A program made the translations under genes and the position numbers. Source: Streptomyces sp. NBC_00234 (GTDB lineage Bacteria; Actinomycetota; Actinomycetes; Streptomycetales; Streptomycetaceae). Taken from it: a stretch of 64,000 nt of DNA. Position 1 is the first letter of the stretch; the number at the start of each line of letters is the position of its first letter. The stretch covers positions 1 through 64,000 of the forward strand of contig NZ_CP108101.1 in assembly GCF_036195325.1 (NCBI RefSeq), read 5' to 3'. Positions 25,594 through 35,829 of the stretch are shown here, in pieces. The notes beneath the pieces are model-generated. The model was not told the origin of the DNA, did no database searches, and saw nothing but the letters and a program-made list of their open reading frames with translations.

Positions 25594-26196
25594 ATGCCAG
25601 GCGCTTCCCAGCCGATTGGTCGGCGCGAGCGGAACAAGCAGCTCAAGCTCGACCGCATCACCGCCGCGGCCCACGAACTGTTCGCCGAACGCGGTATCGA
25701 CGAGGTCACCACCCAGCAGATCGCCGACAAGGCCGACATCGGCACCGGCACGCTCTTCCTCTACGCCAAGACCAAGGGCGAGCTCCTCCTGCTCGTCCAG
25801 AACTCCCTCTACGCCGAAGCCCTCGAACGAGGCCGGGCGGAGGCCGAAAACATTCCGGACGCACTGGACGCCGTGATGGCGATCGTCCTTCCGGTTGTCG
25901 AATGCAACCGGACCCAGGTCGACAACGGGCGCGTCTACCTGCGCGAGATGGTCTTCGGCGACCCCGCCGAACCCCACCACCACGAGGCCCTCACCATCAC
26001 CGGGCGGACCGAGCAGGCCGTGGCCGCCGTGCTGTGCCGGGACGCCCAGGTCAGCGAGGCGGACGCGGCGACAACGGCGCGCGTGGTGTCCGCCGTGATG
26101 TTCCTCGCGATGGCGGCCAGCGTGAACGTCGCCGCGAGCGTCGACGAGATCCTGCGCGACATCCGTGAGCAGATCGCAGTCCTGCTGACACGTTGA
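25594..26196 (+). CDS. TetR/AcrR family regulator
   Basis: A 200-residue repressor. ATG 25594 follows GAAAGG. Residues about 20-65 form the HTH (RITAAAHELFAERGIDEVTT, QQIADKADIGTGTLFLYAKT), with a divergent helical ligand-binding domain behind it. It is back-to-back with the OYE gene, so it probably represses that gene and itself until a small electrophile or substrate binds. There is no other gene in its transcript before the opposing TetR gene at 26361. Confidence 0.88.
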   Translation: MPGASQPIGRRERNKQLKLDRITAAAHELFAERGIDEVTTQQIADKADIGTGTLFLYAKTKGELLLLVQNSLYAEALERGRAEAENIPDALDAVMAIVLPVVECNRTQVDNGRVYLREMVFGDPAEPHHHEALTITGRTEQAVAAVLCRDAQVSEADAATTARVVSAVMFLAMAASVNVAASVDEILRDIREQIAVLLTR

Positions 26197-26360
26197 CGTC
26201 GGCTGCGCAGCTCACACTTCACGGGCATGCGACGCGGAACCGACTCACGCACGGTGGGGTCGGTACACCAGGCGCCGGCAGCCTTTCAACACCTCCGCCC
26301 GGCCACGGACGCTTCGGCGCCCACGCGTGCGGTCGACGTGCACCCGCACCGCGCCCTTAA

Positions 26361-26921
26361 TCAGCCTGCTTCGGTCAAGGTTGCGTGCGCGGCGGCGAGG
26401 ATCTCTTCGGAGAGCGGGGAGCCGTTGGTGGCCCGGGACAGGACCAGCGCACCGAACAGGGTGCAGAGGCGGACGATGCCGTCCTGGTCGTCGGTGGCGA
26501 GGAAATCGGCGAAGTCGGCCACCCCCTCGGTGTAGACGCGACGGGCGTCGCGCCCCCCGCCCTCGCGCGCGATGTCGGTGGCGAGGGCTGCGACCGGACA
26601 GCCGTCCGCCGGGCCGTCGCGGTGCTCGACGGAGAGGTAGGTGTCGATCAGCGCCTGCTGGGCGGCGTCGCGCCGCCCTTCATACCGCTCAAGTCCCTCG
26701 GTGTAGCGCCGAGCGAGCTCGGCGAAGGCGTGGGCGGTGGCCTCATCGACGAGCGCCTCCTTAGAGGCGAACTGCTTGTAGAAGGCGCCGTGGGTCAGAC
26801 CGGCCGCCTTCATCAGGTCGGCGACGCTGACCTGCATGCCCTGCTCCCGGAACAGCCGGGATGCGGTGTCCACCACCCGCCTGCGATTTTCCTCCGCCTG
26901 CGCCTGCGATACGCGGCCCAT
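26361..26921 (-). CDS. TetR/AcrR family regulator (second)
   Basis: A 186-residue repressor starting MGRVSQAQAEENRRRVVDTA, with HTH residues VSVADLMKAAGLTHGAFYKQ and FASKEALVDEA. This HGAFYKHF-type helix is typical of the YcdC/LmrA-like TetR group. ATG 26921 follows GGGAGG; GTG 26927 is possible. It is divergent from the SDR gene at 27038, and a 22-bp palindrome lies between them. It probably controls the rightward redox operon. Confidence 0.88.
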   Translation of the reverse strand: MGRVSQAQAEENRRRVVDTASRLFREQGMQVSVADLMKAAGLTHGAFYKQFASKEALVDEATAHAFAELARRYTEGLERYEGRRDAAQQALIDTYLSVEHRDGPADGCPVAALATDIAREGGGRDARRVYTEGVADFADFLATDDQDGIVRLCTLFGALVLSRATNGSPLSEEILAAAHATLTEAG

Positions 26922-26969
26922 GGCCACCTCCCGTTTGGATGTTGACTGGCATCTATCGTAGACCCGTGC

Positions 26970-26991
26970 TTAGATTGTACGCATAATCTAA
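26970..26991. promoter_or_regulatory. 22-bp TetR operator candidate upstream of the redox operon
   Basis: TTAGATT and AATCTAA are perfect 7-base arms around GTACGCAT, with further symmetry inside the spacer. It is AT-rich, midway in the divergent TetR/SDR spacer, and the best operator candidate in this block. Confidence 0.6.
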
Positions 26992-27037
26992 TTTGCTGCG
27001 GGTGGCCGACGGTGCCCGCCAGGACCCAGGAGTGAGC

Positions 27038-27730
27038 ATGGAACTGAAGAACGCGGTCGCGGTCGTCACCGGCGCCAACCGAGGGCTCGGGCGGCACCTG
27101 GCAGCCCAGCTCGTCGAGCGAGGCGCGAAGGTCTATGCGGCGGCCCGACGCCCCGAGACGGTCGATGTGCCGGGCGTCATCGCGCTGCGGCTGGACGTCA
27201 CGGACGAGGCGTCGATACGGGAGGCCGCCCGCATCGCCTCGGACGCGACACTGCTGATCAACAACGCGGGCATCTCCACCGGCGCGACGCTGATCGGCGG
27301 CGACCTGGACGAGGTACGTCGCGAGATGGAGACGAACTTCTTCGGCCCGCTCGCCGCGACCCGCGCCTTCGCCCCCGTGATCGAGGGCAACGGCGGCGGC
27401 GCCGTGCTCAACGTCCTGTCCGCCCTGTCCTGGTTCCACCCGGCCGGCCTCGGCTCCTACGCCGCGTCCAAGGCCGCCGCTTGGGCGCTGAGCGACGCGA
27501 CCCGCGAGGAGCTGGCACCGCGCGGGATCACCGTCTCGGCGCTGCACGTCGGTTACATGGACACCGACATGGCCGCCGGCGTGCCCGCCGATCAGAAGGT
27601 CGCCGCCGCCGACGTCGCAGCCCAGGCCCTTAACGGCATCGAGACCGGCCTGCCCGAGATCCTCGCCGACGAGACCAGCCTGTACGTCAAGCAGAGCCTG
27701 TCCGCGGCACCCCAGCCGAACGCGGGCTGA
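27038..27730 (+). CDS. Short-chain dehydrogenase/reductase (SDR)
   Basis: A 230-residue classical SDR. TGANRGLG at 11-18 binds the cofactor, NNAG is at 75-78, and catalytic Ser128 with Tyr141 and Lys145 (YAASK) is complete. The RR after the second strand (AAARRPE) favours NADP(H). ATG 27038 follows CAGGAG. It is the first gene of a rightward series with AKR, MDR, hydrolase and EthD-like genes, and is divergent from a TetR gene with a palindromic operator. The substrate is unknown. Confidence 0.9.
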   Translation: MELKNAVAVVTGANRGLGRHLAAQLVERGAKVYAAARRPETVDVPGVIALRLDVTDEASIREAARIASDATLLINNAGISTGATLIGGDLDEVRREMETNFFGPLAATRAFAPVIEGNGGGAVLNVLSALSWFHPAGLGSYAASKAAAWALSDATREELAPRGITVSALHVGYMDTDMAAGVPADQKVAAADVAAQALNGIETGLPEILADETSLYVKQSLSAAPQPNAG

Positions 27731-27786
27731 CGCTCACCCCTCCACCCCGGCGCGACCGCCTTCCACCCCTCATGCAAGGACATCTC

Positions 27787-28842
<1,056 letters not shown>

Positions 28843-28951
28843 TAGGGGAACACGGCTCAGGACACAGTGCGCCCGCGCCGCAGCGAACAAAATCACACAA
28901 ACTATCTCGTACTGCGTGAATTCTGGGACGGGAAATGGAGCGGAGACGACG

Positions 28952-29953
28952 ATGAAGGCCTTCCTGGTCGAGAAGTACGGCGAAACCGGGATGCGCGGCG
29001 GAGAGGTACCGGACCCGCAGGTGGGTGCCGACGACGTCCTGGTCAAGGTTCACGCGGCCGGTGTCAACCCGCTGGATCTCAGGATCCGCAACGGGGACTT
29101 CAAGGCGTTCATGCCCTACCGACTCCCGCTTGTCCTGGGCAACGACCTCGCCGGAGAGGTCCTGCAGGTCGGGTCGTCCGTCACCCGCTTCGCTGTGGGC
29201 GACGAGGTTTACGCCCGGCCCGACAAGGACCGCATCGGCACCTTCGCCGAACTCATCGCCGTTCACCAGGACGACCTGGCACCCAAACCGGCCACCCTCA
29301 CCATGGCCGAGGCCGCCTCCCTTCCTCTGGTCGCCCTGACCGCATGGCAGGCACTGGTGGAGCGGGCACGCGTGCAGCCGGGTCAGAAGGTCCTCATCCA
29401 CGCGGGAGCGGGCGGCCTCGGCTCCATCGCCGTCCAGCTGGCCAAGGCCCTGGGCACGCACGTGGCAACCACCGCGAGCACCGCCACCATCGACCTGGTC
29501 AAGGAACTCGGCGCGGACGTCGCCGTCGACTACCGCACCCAGGACTTCACCGAACTCCTCGACGGCTACGACGTCGTCCTCGACTCCCTCGGCGGCGACA
29601 ACCTGGCCAGGTCCCTGCGTGTCCTCAAGCCCGGCGGCATCGCCATCAGCATCGCAGGCCCACCCGACCCGGCCTTCGCCCGCGAACTCGGCGCAAATGC
29701 GGTTCTCCGCCTGGCGATGACCGCGCTCAGCGCCAAGACCCGCCGCCGTGCCAAGCGCCTCGGCGTGACGTACTCGTTCCTGTTCATGAAGGCGAGCGGC
29801 GACCAACTGCGCGAACTCACCACCCTCATCGACACGGGGAAGATCCGTCCCGTCGTCGACCGTGTCTTCCCGTTCGACGAAACCCTCCAGGCCATGGAGT
29901 ACGTCGAAAAGGGCCGGGCGAAGGCCGGCAAGGTCGTCGTCTCCATGCCATAG
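28952..29953 (+). CDS. MDR superfamily NADP-dependent (quinone-type) oxidoreductase
   Basis: A 333-residue zinc-independent medium-chain reductase: MKAFLVEKYGETGMRGGEVP, the GroES-like AAGVNPLDLRIRNGDF, GNDLAGEVLQVG, and the Rossmann motif HAGAGGLGSIAVQLAKALG. No structural-zinc Cys cluster is present. ATG 28952 follows GGAGACGACG. The family reduces quinones or enones with NADPH. It is the third enzyme of the rightward series, 110 bases after the AKR gene. Confidence 0.9.
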   Translation: MKAFLVEKYGETGMRGGEVPDPQVGADDVLVKVHAAGVNPLDLRIRNGDFKAFMPYRLPLVLGNDLAGEVLQVGSSVTRFAVGDEVYARPDKDRIGTFAELIAVHQDDLAPKPATLTMAEAASLPLVALTAWQALVERARVQPGQKVLIHAGAGGLGSIAVQLAKALGTHVATTASTATIDLVKELGADVAVDYRTQDFTELLDGYDVVLDSLGGDNLARSLRVLKPGGIAISIAGPPDPAFARELGANAVLRLAMTALSAKTRRRAKRLGVTYSFLFMKASGDQLRELTTLIDTGKIRPVVDRVFPFDETLQAMEYVEKGRAKAGKVVVSMP

Positions 29954-30094
29954 GGCGGGCACACCGACCCGGGCACCAGCCGCCTCCCACCACAAGAAGG
30001 CGCGTCCTCCGGCAGCGGCCGAAGGGCATCCCGGCCCCGACTGACCCGACGCCACCCGCAGCGGGCGGCGAGAAACACACCAGGAGAAATCATC

Positions 30095-30961
30095 ATGAGC
30101 AGCACCGGCACCCCGAACAGGGGCGTTATCACCTCGTACGCACAGGCCCCGGCCCGCACCGTCACCGCCGGCGGCGTCACCTACGCGTATCGCGAGCTGG
30201 GGCCCAAGGGCGGCATCCCCGTCGTGTTCTTCGTCCACCTCGCCGCGACCCTGGACAACTGGGACCCGCGCATCGTCGACCCCATCGCGAAGGGCCGTCA
30301 CGTCATCGCTTTCGATCAGCGCGGTGTCGGGGCCTCCACGGGCCAGGTGCCGGACAGCATCGAGGCCATGGCCGACGACGCCTACACCTTCATCACGGCG
30401 CTCGGCTTCGACAAGATCGACATCTTCTCCTTCTCCCTCGGTGGCATGATCGCCCAGGCCCTGGTGGTGAAGCACCCCGAGCTCGTCCGCAAACTCGTCC
30501 TCACCGGCACTGGACCCAAGGGCGGCAAGGACATCGACAAGGTCGCCCGCACCACCTACTGGGACATCCTGCGCGCCACCCTGACCCGGTCGGACCCCAA
30601 GGAATTCCTGTTCTTCAACCGCAACACCACCGGCAAGCCCGCCGCGCGCGCGTTCGTCAACCGGCTCAAGGAACGCACCACCGACCGCGACGCGAAGATC
30701 AAGACCAAGGCGTTCCAGACACAGTTGAAGGCGATCAAGAAGTGGGGACGCTCCACCCCCGACGACCTGTCGACGATCACCCAGCCCACCCTGATCGCCA
30801 ACGGCGACAACGACCGCATGGTGCCCTCGGTCCTCTCCGAAGACCTGCACCGACGCATCAAGCACAGCGAGCTGACCATCTACCCCGACTCCGGTCACGG
30901 CGGCATCTTCCAGTACCACCAGCAGTTCGCCCCCCTCGCGGTCGAGTTCCTCGCCCGTTGA
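30095..30961 (+). CDS. Alpha/beta hydrolase
   Basis: A 288-residue hydrolase with nucleophile elbow FSFSLGGM (Ser114), an acid in ANGDNDRMV and the late His in DSGHGGIFQ. The HG oxyanion stretch is VHLAATLDNWDPR and FDQRGVGAST follows. ATG 30095 is preceded by CAGGAG. It resembles peroxidase-like or ester-cleaving hydrolases that often sit beside redox enzymes. It probably acts on a product of the neighbouring reductases; this is inference from context. Confidence 0.87.
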   Translation: MSSTGTPNRGVITSYAQAPARTVTAGGVTYAYRELGPKGGIPVVFFVHLAATLDNWDPRIVDPIAKGRHVIAFDQRGVGASTGQVPDSIEAMADDAYTFITALGFDKIDIFSFSLGGMIAQALVVKHPELVRKLVLTGTGPKGGKDIDKVARTTYWDILRATLTRSDPKEFLFFNRNTTGKPAARAFVNRLKERTTDRDAKIKTKAFQTQLKAIKKWGRSTPDDLSTITQPTLIANGDNDRMVPSVLSEDLHRRIKHSELTIYPDSGHGGIFQYHQQFAPLAVEFLAR

Positions 30962-31016
30962 CGACCGGCGGGCACGGGACCGTACGTCTGACGACCAGGA
31001 AGAAGAGCGCAGCATC

Positions 31017-31826
31017 ATGAGCACATCACCGTCCGCTGCTCAGCTGGGCGTGGAGAAGAAGCACCTCACCTCCTCGATCCTGCTGTGGGTACGCACCGAC
31101 CAGCCCCGCCAGACCGGCATGGACCACTGGAAGGGCCCGCACTCAGGGATCATCTCCGCCACCCCTGACCTGGAGGAGTACCGGCAGATCCACCTCGCCG
31201 AGCACAACCCGGGCCGGTGGCCGGCGACGGACGGGGTGCAGACCGCGATCCCCGGCGACCGGAAGATCGACGGCGTCGCCGAGGTCACCTTCCAATCGGC
31301 GCTCGCGCCCCTGAAAGGGCGTAGGCAGACGAAGCTGGCCCACGCCGACGAGATCAACGTGTTCCGCCGCACCCTCCTCTACGCTGGCCCGCCGAACTCC
31401 TCCCGCTGGTACGAAGTCGCCGGCCCCGGCGAGACGGTCGGCGCCCGCTCCCTGATCTACCTGCGCCGCAGAGACGGGGTCGGCGCAGGCGAGTTCCGGA
31501 AGTTCGTCAACCAACAGCTCGTTCACGCAATTGCCGACACGGCAGCTTTGAAGGAACTGCGCACGCAGACATTCCTGCCCTGGAGCGAAAAGCTCTGGGA
31601 CACCCCGAACGTCGCCCACGACAACCCCCACGACCAGCGATTCCACGCCTCCCTCGTCCTCGGGTTCAGCGACAGCACAGCACGGGACGCATTCTTCACC
31701 GGCAACGCGATCGAGGGCCTGACCAACCAACTGGCACCGCTCGCCTCCGCGATCCATGCATACGACGTCGCCGCCGCCTTGACCTTCGTCAAGAACGGCG
31801 AAATCCTCCCGCGCTACCAGGAGTGA
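31017..31826 (+). CDS. EthD-like dimeric alpha/beta-barrel protein (uncertain)
   Basis: A 269-residue protein starting MSTSPSAAQLGVEKKHLTSS. Two similar halves may each be a ferredoxin-like EthD/ABM unit: ILLWVRTDQPRQTGMDHWKG..EEYRQIHLAEHNPG in the first and IYLRRRDGVGAGEFRKFVNQ..SLVLGFSDSTARDAFF in the second. Homologues, as I recall, carry misleading names such as strictosidine synthase. It has no signal peptide. ATG 31017 follows AAGAAGAG and lies 56 bases after the hydrolase, so it ends the putative operon. Function inferred only by context. Confidence 0.55.
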   Translation: MSTSPSAAQLGVEKKHLTSSILLWVRTDQPRQTGMDHWKGPHSGIISATPDLEEYRQIHLAEHNPGRWPATDGVQTAIPGDRKIDGVAEVTFQSALAPLKGRRQTKLAHADEINVFRRTLLYAGPPNSSRWYEVAGPGETVGARSLIYLRRRDGVGAGEFRKFVNQQLVHAIADTAALKELRTQTFLPWSEKLWDTPNVAHDNPHDQRFHASLVLGFSDSTARDAFFTGNAIEGLTNQLAPLASAIHAYDVAAALTFVKNGEILPRYQE

Positions 31827-32009
31827 ACGGCCAGAGCGTGGAGCAGGTCCGACGGGCCTGCTGAGCAATCCATCCATCCGCCCCGGGCCGGCCGCCAGTC
31901 AGATACTTACAGTGCCCACCGAGAAGGTCCCAGTGGCGCGCCCTGCTCATGATCACCCGACTCAAGCAGTGCTCATCACCTGCGGAATCCGACGTTCCCG
32001 CAGCGCCCG

Positions 32010-32884
32010 CTGCTCATCGGCAGGCGGATCCTAGAGTCACCGCCCTTCTCGGCGACGGAGGACTCGGCGCGCCGGGCCACGTCCCGGCCGACGGTTTCGA
32101 CGGCGTGGTGATCATGCATAACGCATCCGACATCGCCCCGGCCTGGCCGCAGCAGCTCGCCGAGGGGGCCCGGTTGGTGGTGCCGCTGGAGATCGGCGGC
32201 TACACCCGCTCGCTCACCCTGGTCCGGCGCGGTGACGTGCTGCACTGCGAGCACTGGACCTTCTGCGGGTTCGTGCGGGACCGCGGCGCCGCCGCTCGCA
32301 CCGCCCCATCCGTGCGTCTGGCCGACGGCGAAGTCACGGTGCGGTGGGAGGATGGGGCGCCCGGCGACACCACCGGGCTCGAAGAGGCTCTGCACGGGCG
32401 TCGGCACGAGTCCTCCACCGGCCTCGTCGTCCAAGGGACCTTCAACTTCGAGACCCTGCAGGTCTACGCCGCGACCACGTTGCCCGGGTTCTTTCGGCTG
32501 ACTGTGCCGAAGGGGTCCCCGCTCGTGGCGCAGCAAAACGCGGCAGCGATCATGGCGAACGGCTCACTCGCCTACCTGACCCACCGGCAGGTCAAGGACG
32601 CCGCGGGGCCGACCGACCGGCTCACGGAGTTCTTCATCCACGCCTACGGTCCTGCTGCCGAGGACCTGGCGGAGCACTTCGCCGAGTGCGTCCGCGTCTG
32701 GGACCGCGATGTGCGTGAGAGTGGCTACCCGCCGATGACCGTCCACCCGGGGGGAACCTCCGACGACCTGCTGCCGCCCGGCGATGTACTCGACAAGCCC
32801 AGCGCAAGACTGGTCTTCCAGTGGCCGGGCCGAACCCCTGCCGGCGCACAGGACCTCTTGGCCGCGGGCGAACAGCGTGGCTGA
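32010..32884 (+). pseudogene. PCMT-type methyltransferase tail (FxLD lanthipeptide-type)
   Basis: From about 32030 the frame reads VTALLGDGGLGAPGHVPADG, then IAPAWPQQLAEGARLVVPLE, RSLTLVRRGDVLHCEHWTFC, and a C-terminal EFFIHAYGPAAEDLAEHFAE, CVRVWDRDVRESGYPPMTVH. This is the second half of a protein-isoaspartate-methyltransferase-like enzyme as found with FxLD lanthipeptides: GDG..G would be motif II/post-I. The N-terminal SAM-binding motif I (E.GTGTGY) is missing, and the upstream residues look unrelated, so the gene is 5'-truncated. No FxLD precursor or LanM is nearby. Confidence 0.6.
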
Positions 32885-32944
32885 CTCCGACGAGCTGGTC
32901 CCCGCGAAGCCCGTGGCATCCTGCGGTACGTCGTCCTGCTCGGT

Positions 32945-33829
32945 GTGTTTGCCCATCCGGACGACGAAAGCCTCCTCGCCGGCGGTGTACTCGCCCAGCA
33001 CGCTGCCGCGCACGCGCGCACTGCTGTCGTCACCATGACGTGGGCGCCTGAGAGCACGCGGGCCGCCGAGCTCGCCCACGCATTGCGTGTACTCGGCGCG
33101 GGCGTGACTCGCATGCTCGGGTACGGCGACGCCCGCAACCCGCAGGCGGCCTCCGGCCGCCCCCGACTCCTCGATTCACCATGGGACGAGGTGATCGCCG
33201 CCCTGGTCCAGCAGATCCGCTCCTTCCGCTCGGACATCGTGGTCTTCCCGGCCAAGTTCTTCTGTTCAGCTTCTCGACGTCCTGGGCCAGCTGACTGGTC
33301 CCCCGGACCACCGCCGTACCCATCAGGCCGTTCTCCTCGCCGTTCAGGACGCGGGGCTCTCGAAGGCATATCGGCGGGATTCCTCGCCGGCGGGCTCACT
33401 CCATTGCTGTCGGACCGCGCGGACCGGCGCATCGGGTATCGGGTCGTCGTCCGGGTGTCTCTCCTCACGCTCGCCGTGGCGCTCGGCCTGAGCGGCCTCG
33501 GCCTTGTCTGGGTCACCATCGCCGCGTTCCTGGTCCTGGTCGGAATTCCCGAGATCACCGCCGTGATCGTGGACAACGTGTTCAACGAGGCAGTGCCGTC
33601 GCGCCACCGAGCGAGCCTGCTGTCGATGATGTTATTCGTGGAGTCGGCGCTCATCGGCATCGGCTATCTCGTCCTCGGCGCGCTCATGGACGGGATGGGC
33701 TCCAGTGTGGGCATGGCCACCTACGCCGCAGTCCCCCTCCTGGCATGTCTCCTGTGGCTCCCGGTGCTCTTCCGAGGGGCACGGGTGACCACCGAGGTCG
33801 AGAAGCCCGCCGACCAAAAGGCATCCTGA
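32945..33829 (+). pseudogene. Chimeric ORF: PIG-L deacetylase front fused to MFS rear
   Basis: Residues 1-105 (VFAHPDDESLLAGGVLAQHA.., zinc motif HPDD) are the front of a PIG-L/LmbE deacetylase. After about 33250 the frame carries a nondescript linker, and from about 33365 the text becomes GISAGFLAGGLTPLLSDRAD, LSGLGLVWVTIAAFLVLVGI, and helices through FVESALIGIGYLVLGALMDG, the second half of an MFS transporter. Neither half is complete. The MFS part has a rare TTA leucine codon (near 33631). It probably arose by deletion fusing two genes. Confidence 0.7.
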
Positions 33830-33950
33830 AACAGGCCAAAGGGAGGTGCCAAGAGAGCACTCCAAGAACCCCATTGAGAACTGGGATGCCGAACAAAACG
33901 GACTTTGTTCGGGGACGTGACGGCGGCTTCCCGTGTGGCCATTACGAGAA

Positions 33951-35789
33951 TCACGGTGCGCGACGGTCGTCACGCGCCGTGAACCGCCACTTGGTGGCGG
34001 CGGCGAGGGTGAACACAGCGGCGACGTCGGGTTCAGCCTTCCAGGGCGCGAGCAGCCGTAGGACCGCTGCGCATACCTGCACGTCCAGGTCTCCCCAACT
34101 CCAGCTCTTAGTCACCCACGCAACCACATCCTGGCCACGATCGAACTCCCAGACCCAGTCCATCGGGTCGTCGTACGCGGCGATGAGGAGCGGCACATGG
34201 CGGGTCTCGGCTGCTCCCGAGGGCAGCCTGGTCAGCATGCTCTTGGCCCGCGCACGTAACACCCCGTCCTGATGGCTCATAAGGTCGAGAAGTACCCTCG
34301 CCGCTGGGATATCTCCCTGCTCAGCGCGCTGGGCGATCTCTTCGAACGCCGCCATGCGCAGCGAGTTCGGTTCACTTTCCAGTGCAGTCGCAAGCACTGC
34401 CATCGACACCAAGGGTGTCCCCAAAGCAGCATCGCCCGCGGGACGGCAAAGGTAGGAGCTCGACGGTGCCCCGGGGTTGCGCCGATTGAGCCCGGGGGGC
34501 GTAAACCTGGAGGCGTCAGCCTCGCCGTTCTCGGCGTACTGGTCGAGCGGGTAAATCAGCGCGTCCAGGGTCTCGCGCACCGCCAGCAGTTCGAGGGAAG
34601 CTCGCGGCAGCCCAGGCCAGCTGTCCTGCACCTGCATCCAGTTGCCCGTCGCCTCAGCGGCGTGGCGTTCGAAGGATGCCTCATGTCGGCCCAGGTAGCC
34701 ACGCACCGTGGTGAGCATCGCGTCGACCGCGGCTCGCACGGGCTCGGGCCCCGTGACCACCAGTTCGGTGTATGCCTCCGCCAGAGCCGTGCGCAGTTCC
34801 CGCAGCGACTTGAAGACAGCTCTCCACATCTCGAAATAGAGGTCGTCGTGGAGCACTCCCTTACTGAGCATCATCCCCAGGATGCGCCCCACCGCACGCC
34901 GAGTGACCGTTCGGTCGTCGCGCGCATGCTGCAACGCGGCCAAAGCCTGTGCGATCTTGGATGTGGATGCGTCATCCAGCACCGGCAGTCGCTGATTGGC
35001 ATCAACGATCTGGCGCAGCAACCGCTGAGTATCGCCGGGATCTGCCGAGGACCTGAGCCAGGCATTGCTCCGCAATCGCACCCAGGCCACCAGATGCGGG
35101 TCGTCGGCAAAGGCCCTCGCCGGCAGAGCCCACAACTCTCTTCCCTCGGGATGACCAGGGGCCTTGTCCGATTCAATGATCCCGATGAGAAGACCGTCGG
35201 CGAACAACGCCGCGCCCGACATACCAGCCCAGACACTGCTGCCACCGGGTCGCGCAAGACGGGCTCCGCCTTCGATCTGGACAACCCACCGGTCGCTCTT
35301 CACTCCCGACAACGGCGTGACAAACCCTTTGATCTGACGGGACTCACGTACCCGTCCGTCCACGTCGCCGTCCGGGAAGCCCACTGCGGTGACCTCGACC
35401 GGATCCGTACCAGTCACATCCGCCCATGTGGGAGTACTGCGCGAAGCGGGACCGTCGAGCAGGATGTGCCTCCTCCTGGTGGTATCGGTGACGACCAGCA
35501 GGGCCACATCGAACTGCGGTGACCACCACACAACGACGGCATCGACGAAAGTCGCTTGCCCGCCGCGACGCAGTTGTCGGATGCGGCAATGCGGGCGGTC
35601 CCGCGCAAGTTCCTCCAACCTCTCCTTCCAGTCCTCCAGCGGTGGCGGCGCGAGCGGACCATCATCTGTCAGCGCTCCCTCGACGACGTGCCGCGCCGTC
35701 AGCACTGTGTCCTCGCTGATCAGATAGCCCGAACCGACTGAGCCCGTTTGAGGCTCATAGATTTCGATGACCAGATCCTCATTCAGCAT
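33951..35789 (-). CDS. Trypsin-like serine protease with long C-terminal region
   Basis: A 612-residue protein. Residues 1-245 are a Trypsin_2-type peptidase: His34 in LTARHVVEG, Asp94 in PQFDVALLVV and Ser191 in VWAGMSGAAL complete the triad. There is no signal peptide, so it acts inside the cell. Residues about 250-612 are mostly helical, possibly alpha-solenoid (repeats such as LRMAAFEEIAQRAEQGDIPA, RVLLDLMSHQDGVLRARAKS). I recognise no effector-associated domain. ATG 35789 follows GGAGGA. It is 40 bases downstream of the trypco2 gene. Similar protease pairs are described in actinobacterial conflict systems. Confidence 0.8.
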   Translation of the reverse strand: MLNEDLVIEIYEPQTGSVGSGYLISEDTVLTARHVVEGALTDDGPLAPPPLEDWKERLEELARDRPHCRIRQLRRGGQATFVDAVVVWWSPQFDVALLVVTDTTRRRHILLDGPASRSTPTWADVTGTDPVEVTAVGFPDGDVDGRVRESRQIKGFVTPLSGVKSDRWVVQIEGGARLARPGGSSVWAGMSGAALFADGLLIGIIESDKAPGHPEGRELWALPARAFADDPHLVAWVRLRSNAWLRSSADPGDTQRLLRQIVDANQRLPVLDDASTSKIAQALAALQHARDDRTVTRRAVGRILGMMLSKGVLHDDLYFEMWRAVFKSLRELRTALAEAYTELVVTGPEPVRAAVDAMLTTVRGYLGRHEASFERHAAEATGNWMQVQDSWPGLPRASLELLAVRETLDALIYPLDQYAENGEADASRFTPPGLNRRNPGAPSSSYLCRPAGDAALGTPLVSMAVLATALESEPNSLRMAAFEEIAQRAEQGDIPAARVLLDLMSHQDGVLRARAKSMLTRLPSGAAETRHVPLLIAAYDDPMDWVWEFDRGQDVVAWVTKSWSWGDLDVQVCAAVLRLLAPWKAEPDVAAVFTLAAATKWRFTARDDRRAP

Positions 35790-35829
35790 TGCTGCGGTCC
35801 TCCGTCTCGGCGTCCGTCACTCCGAAGCG

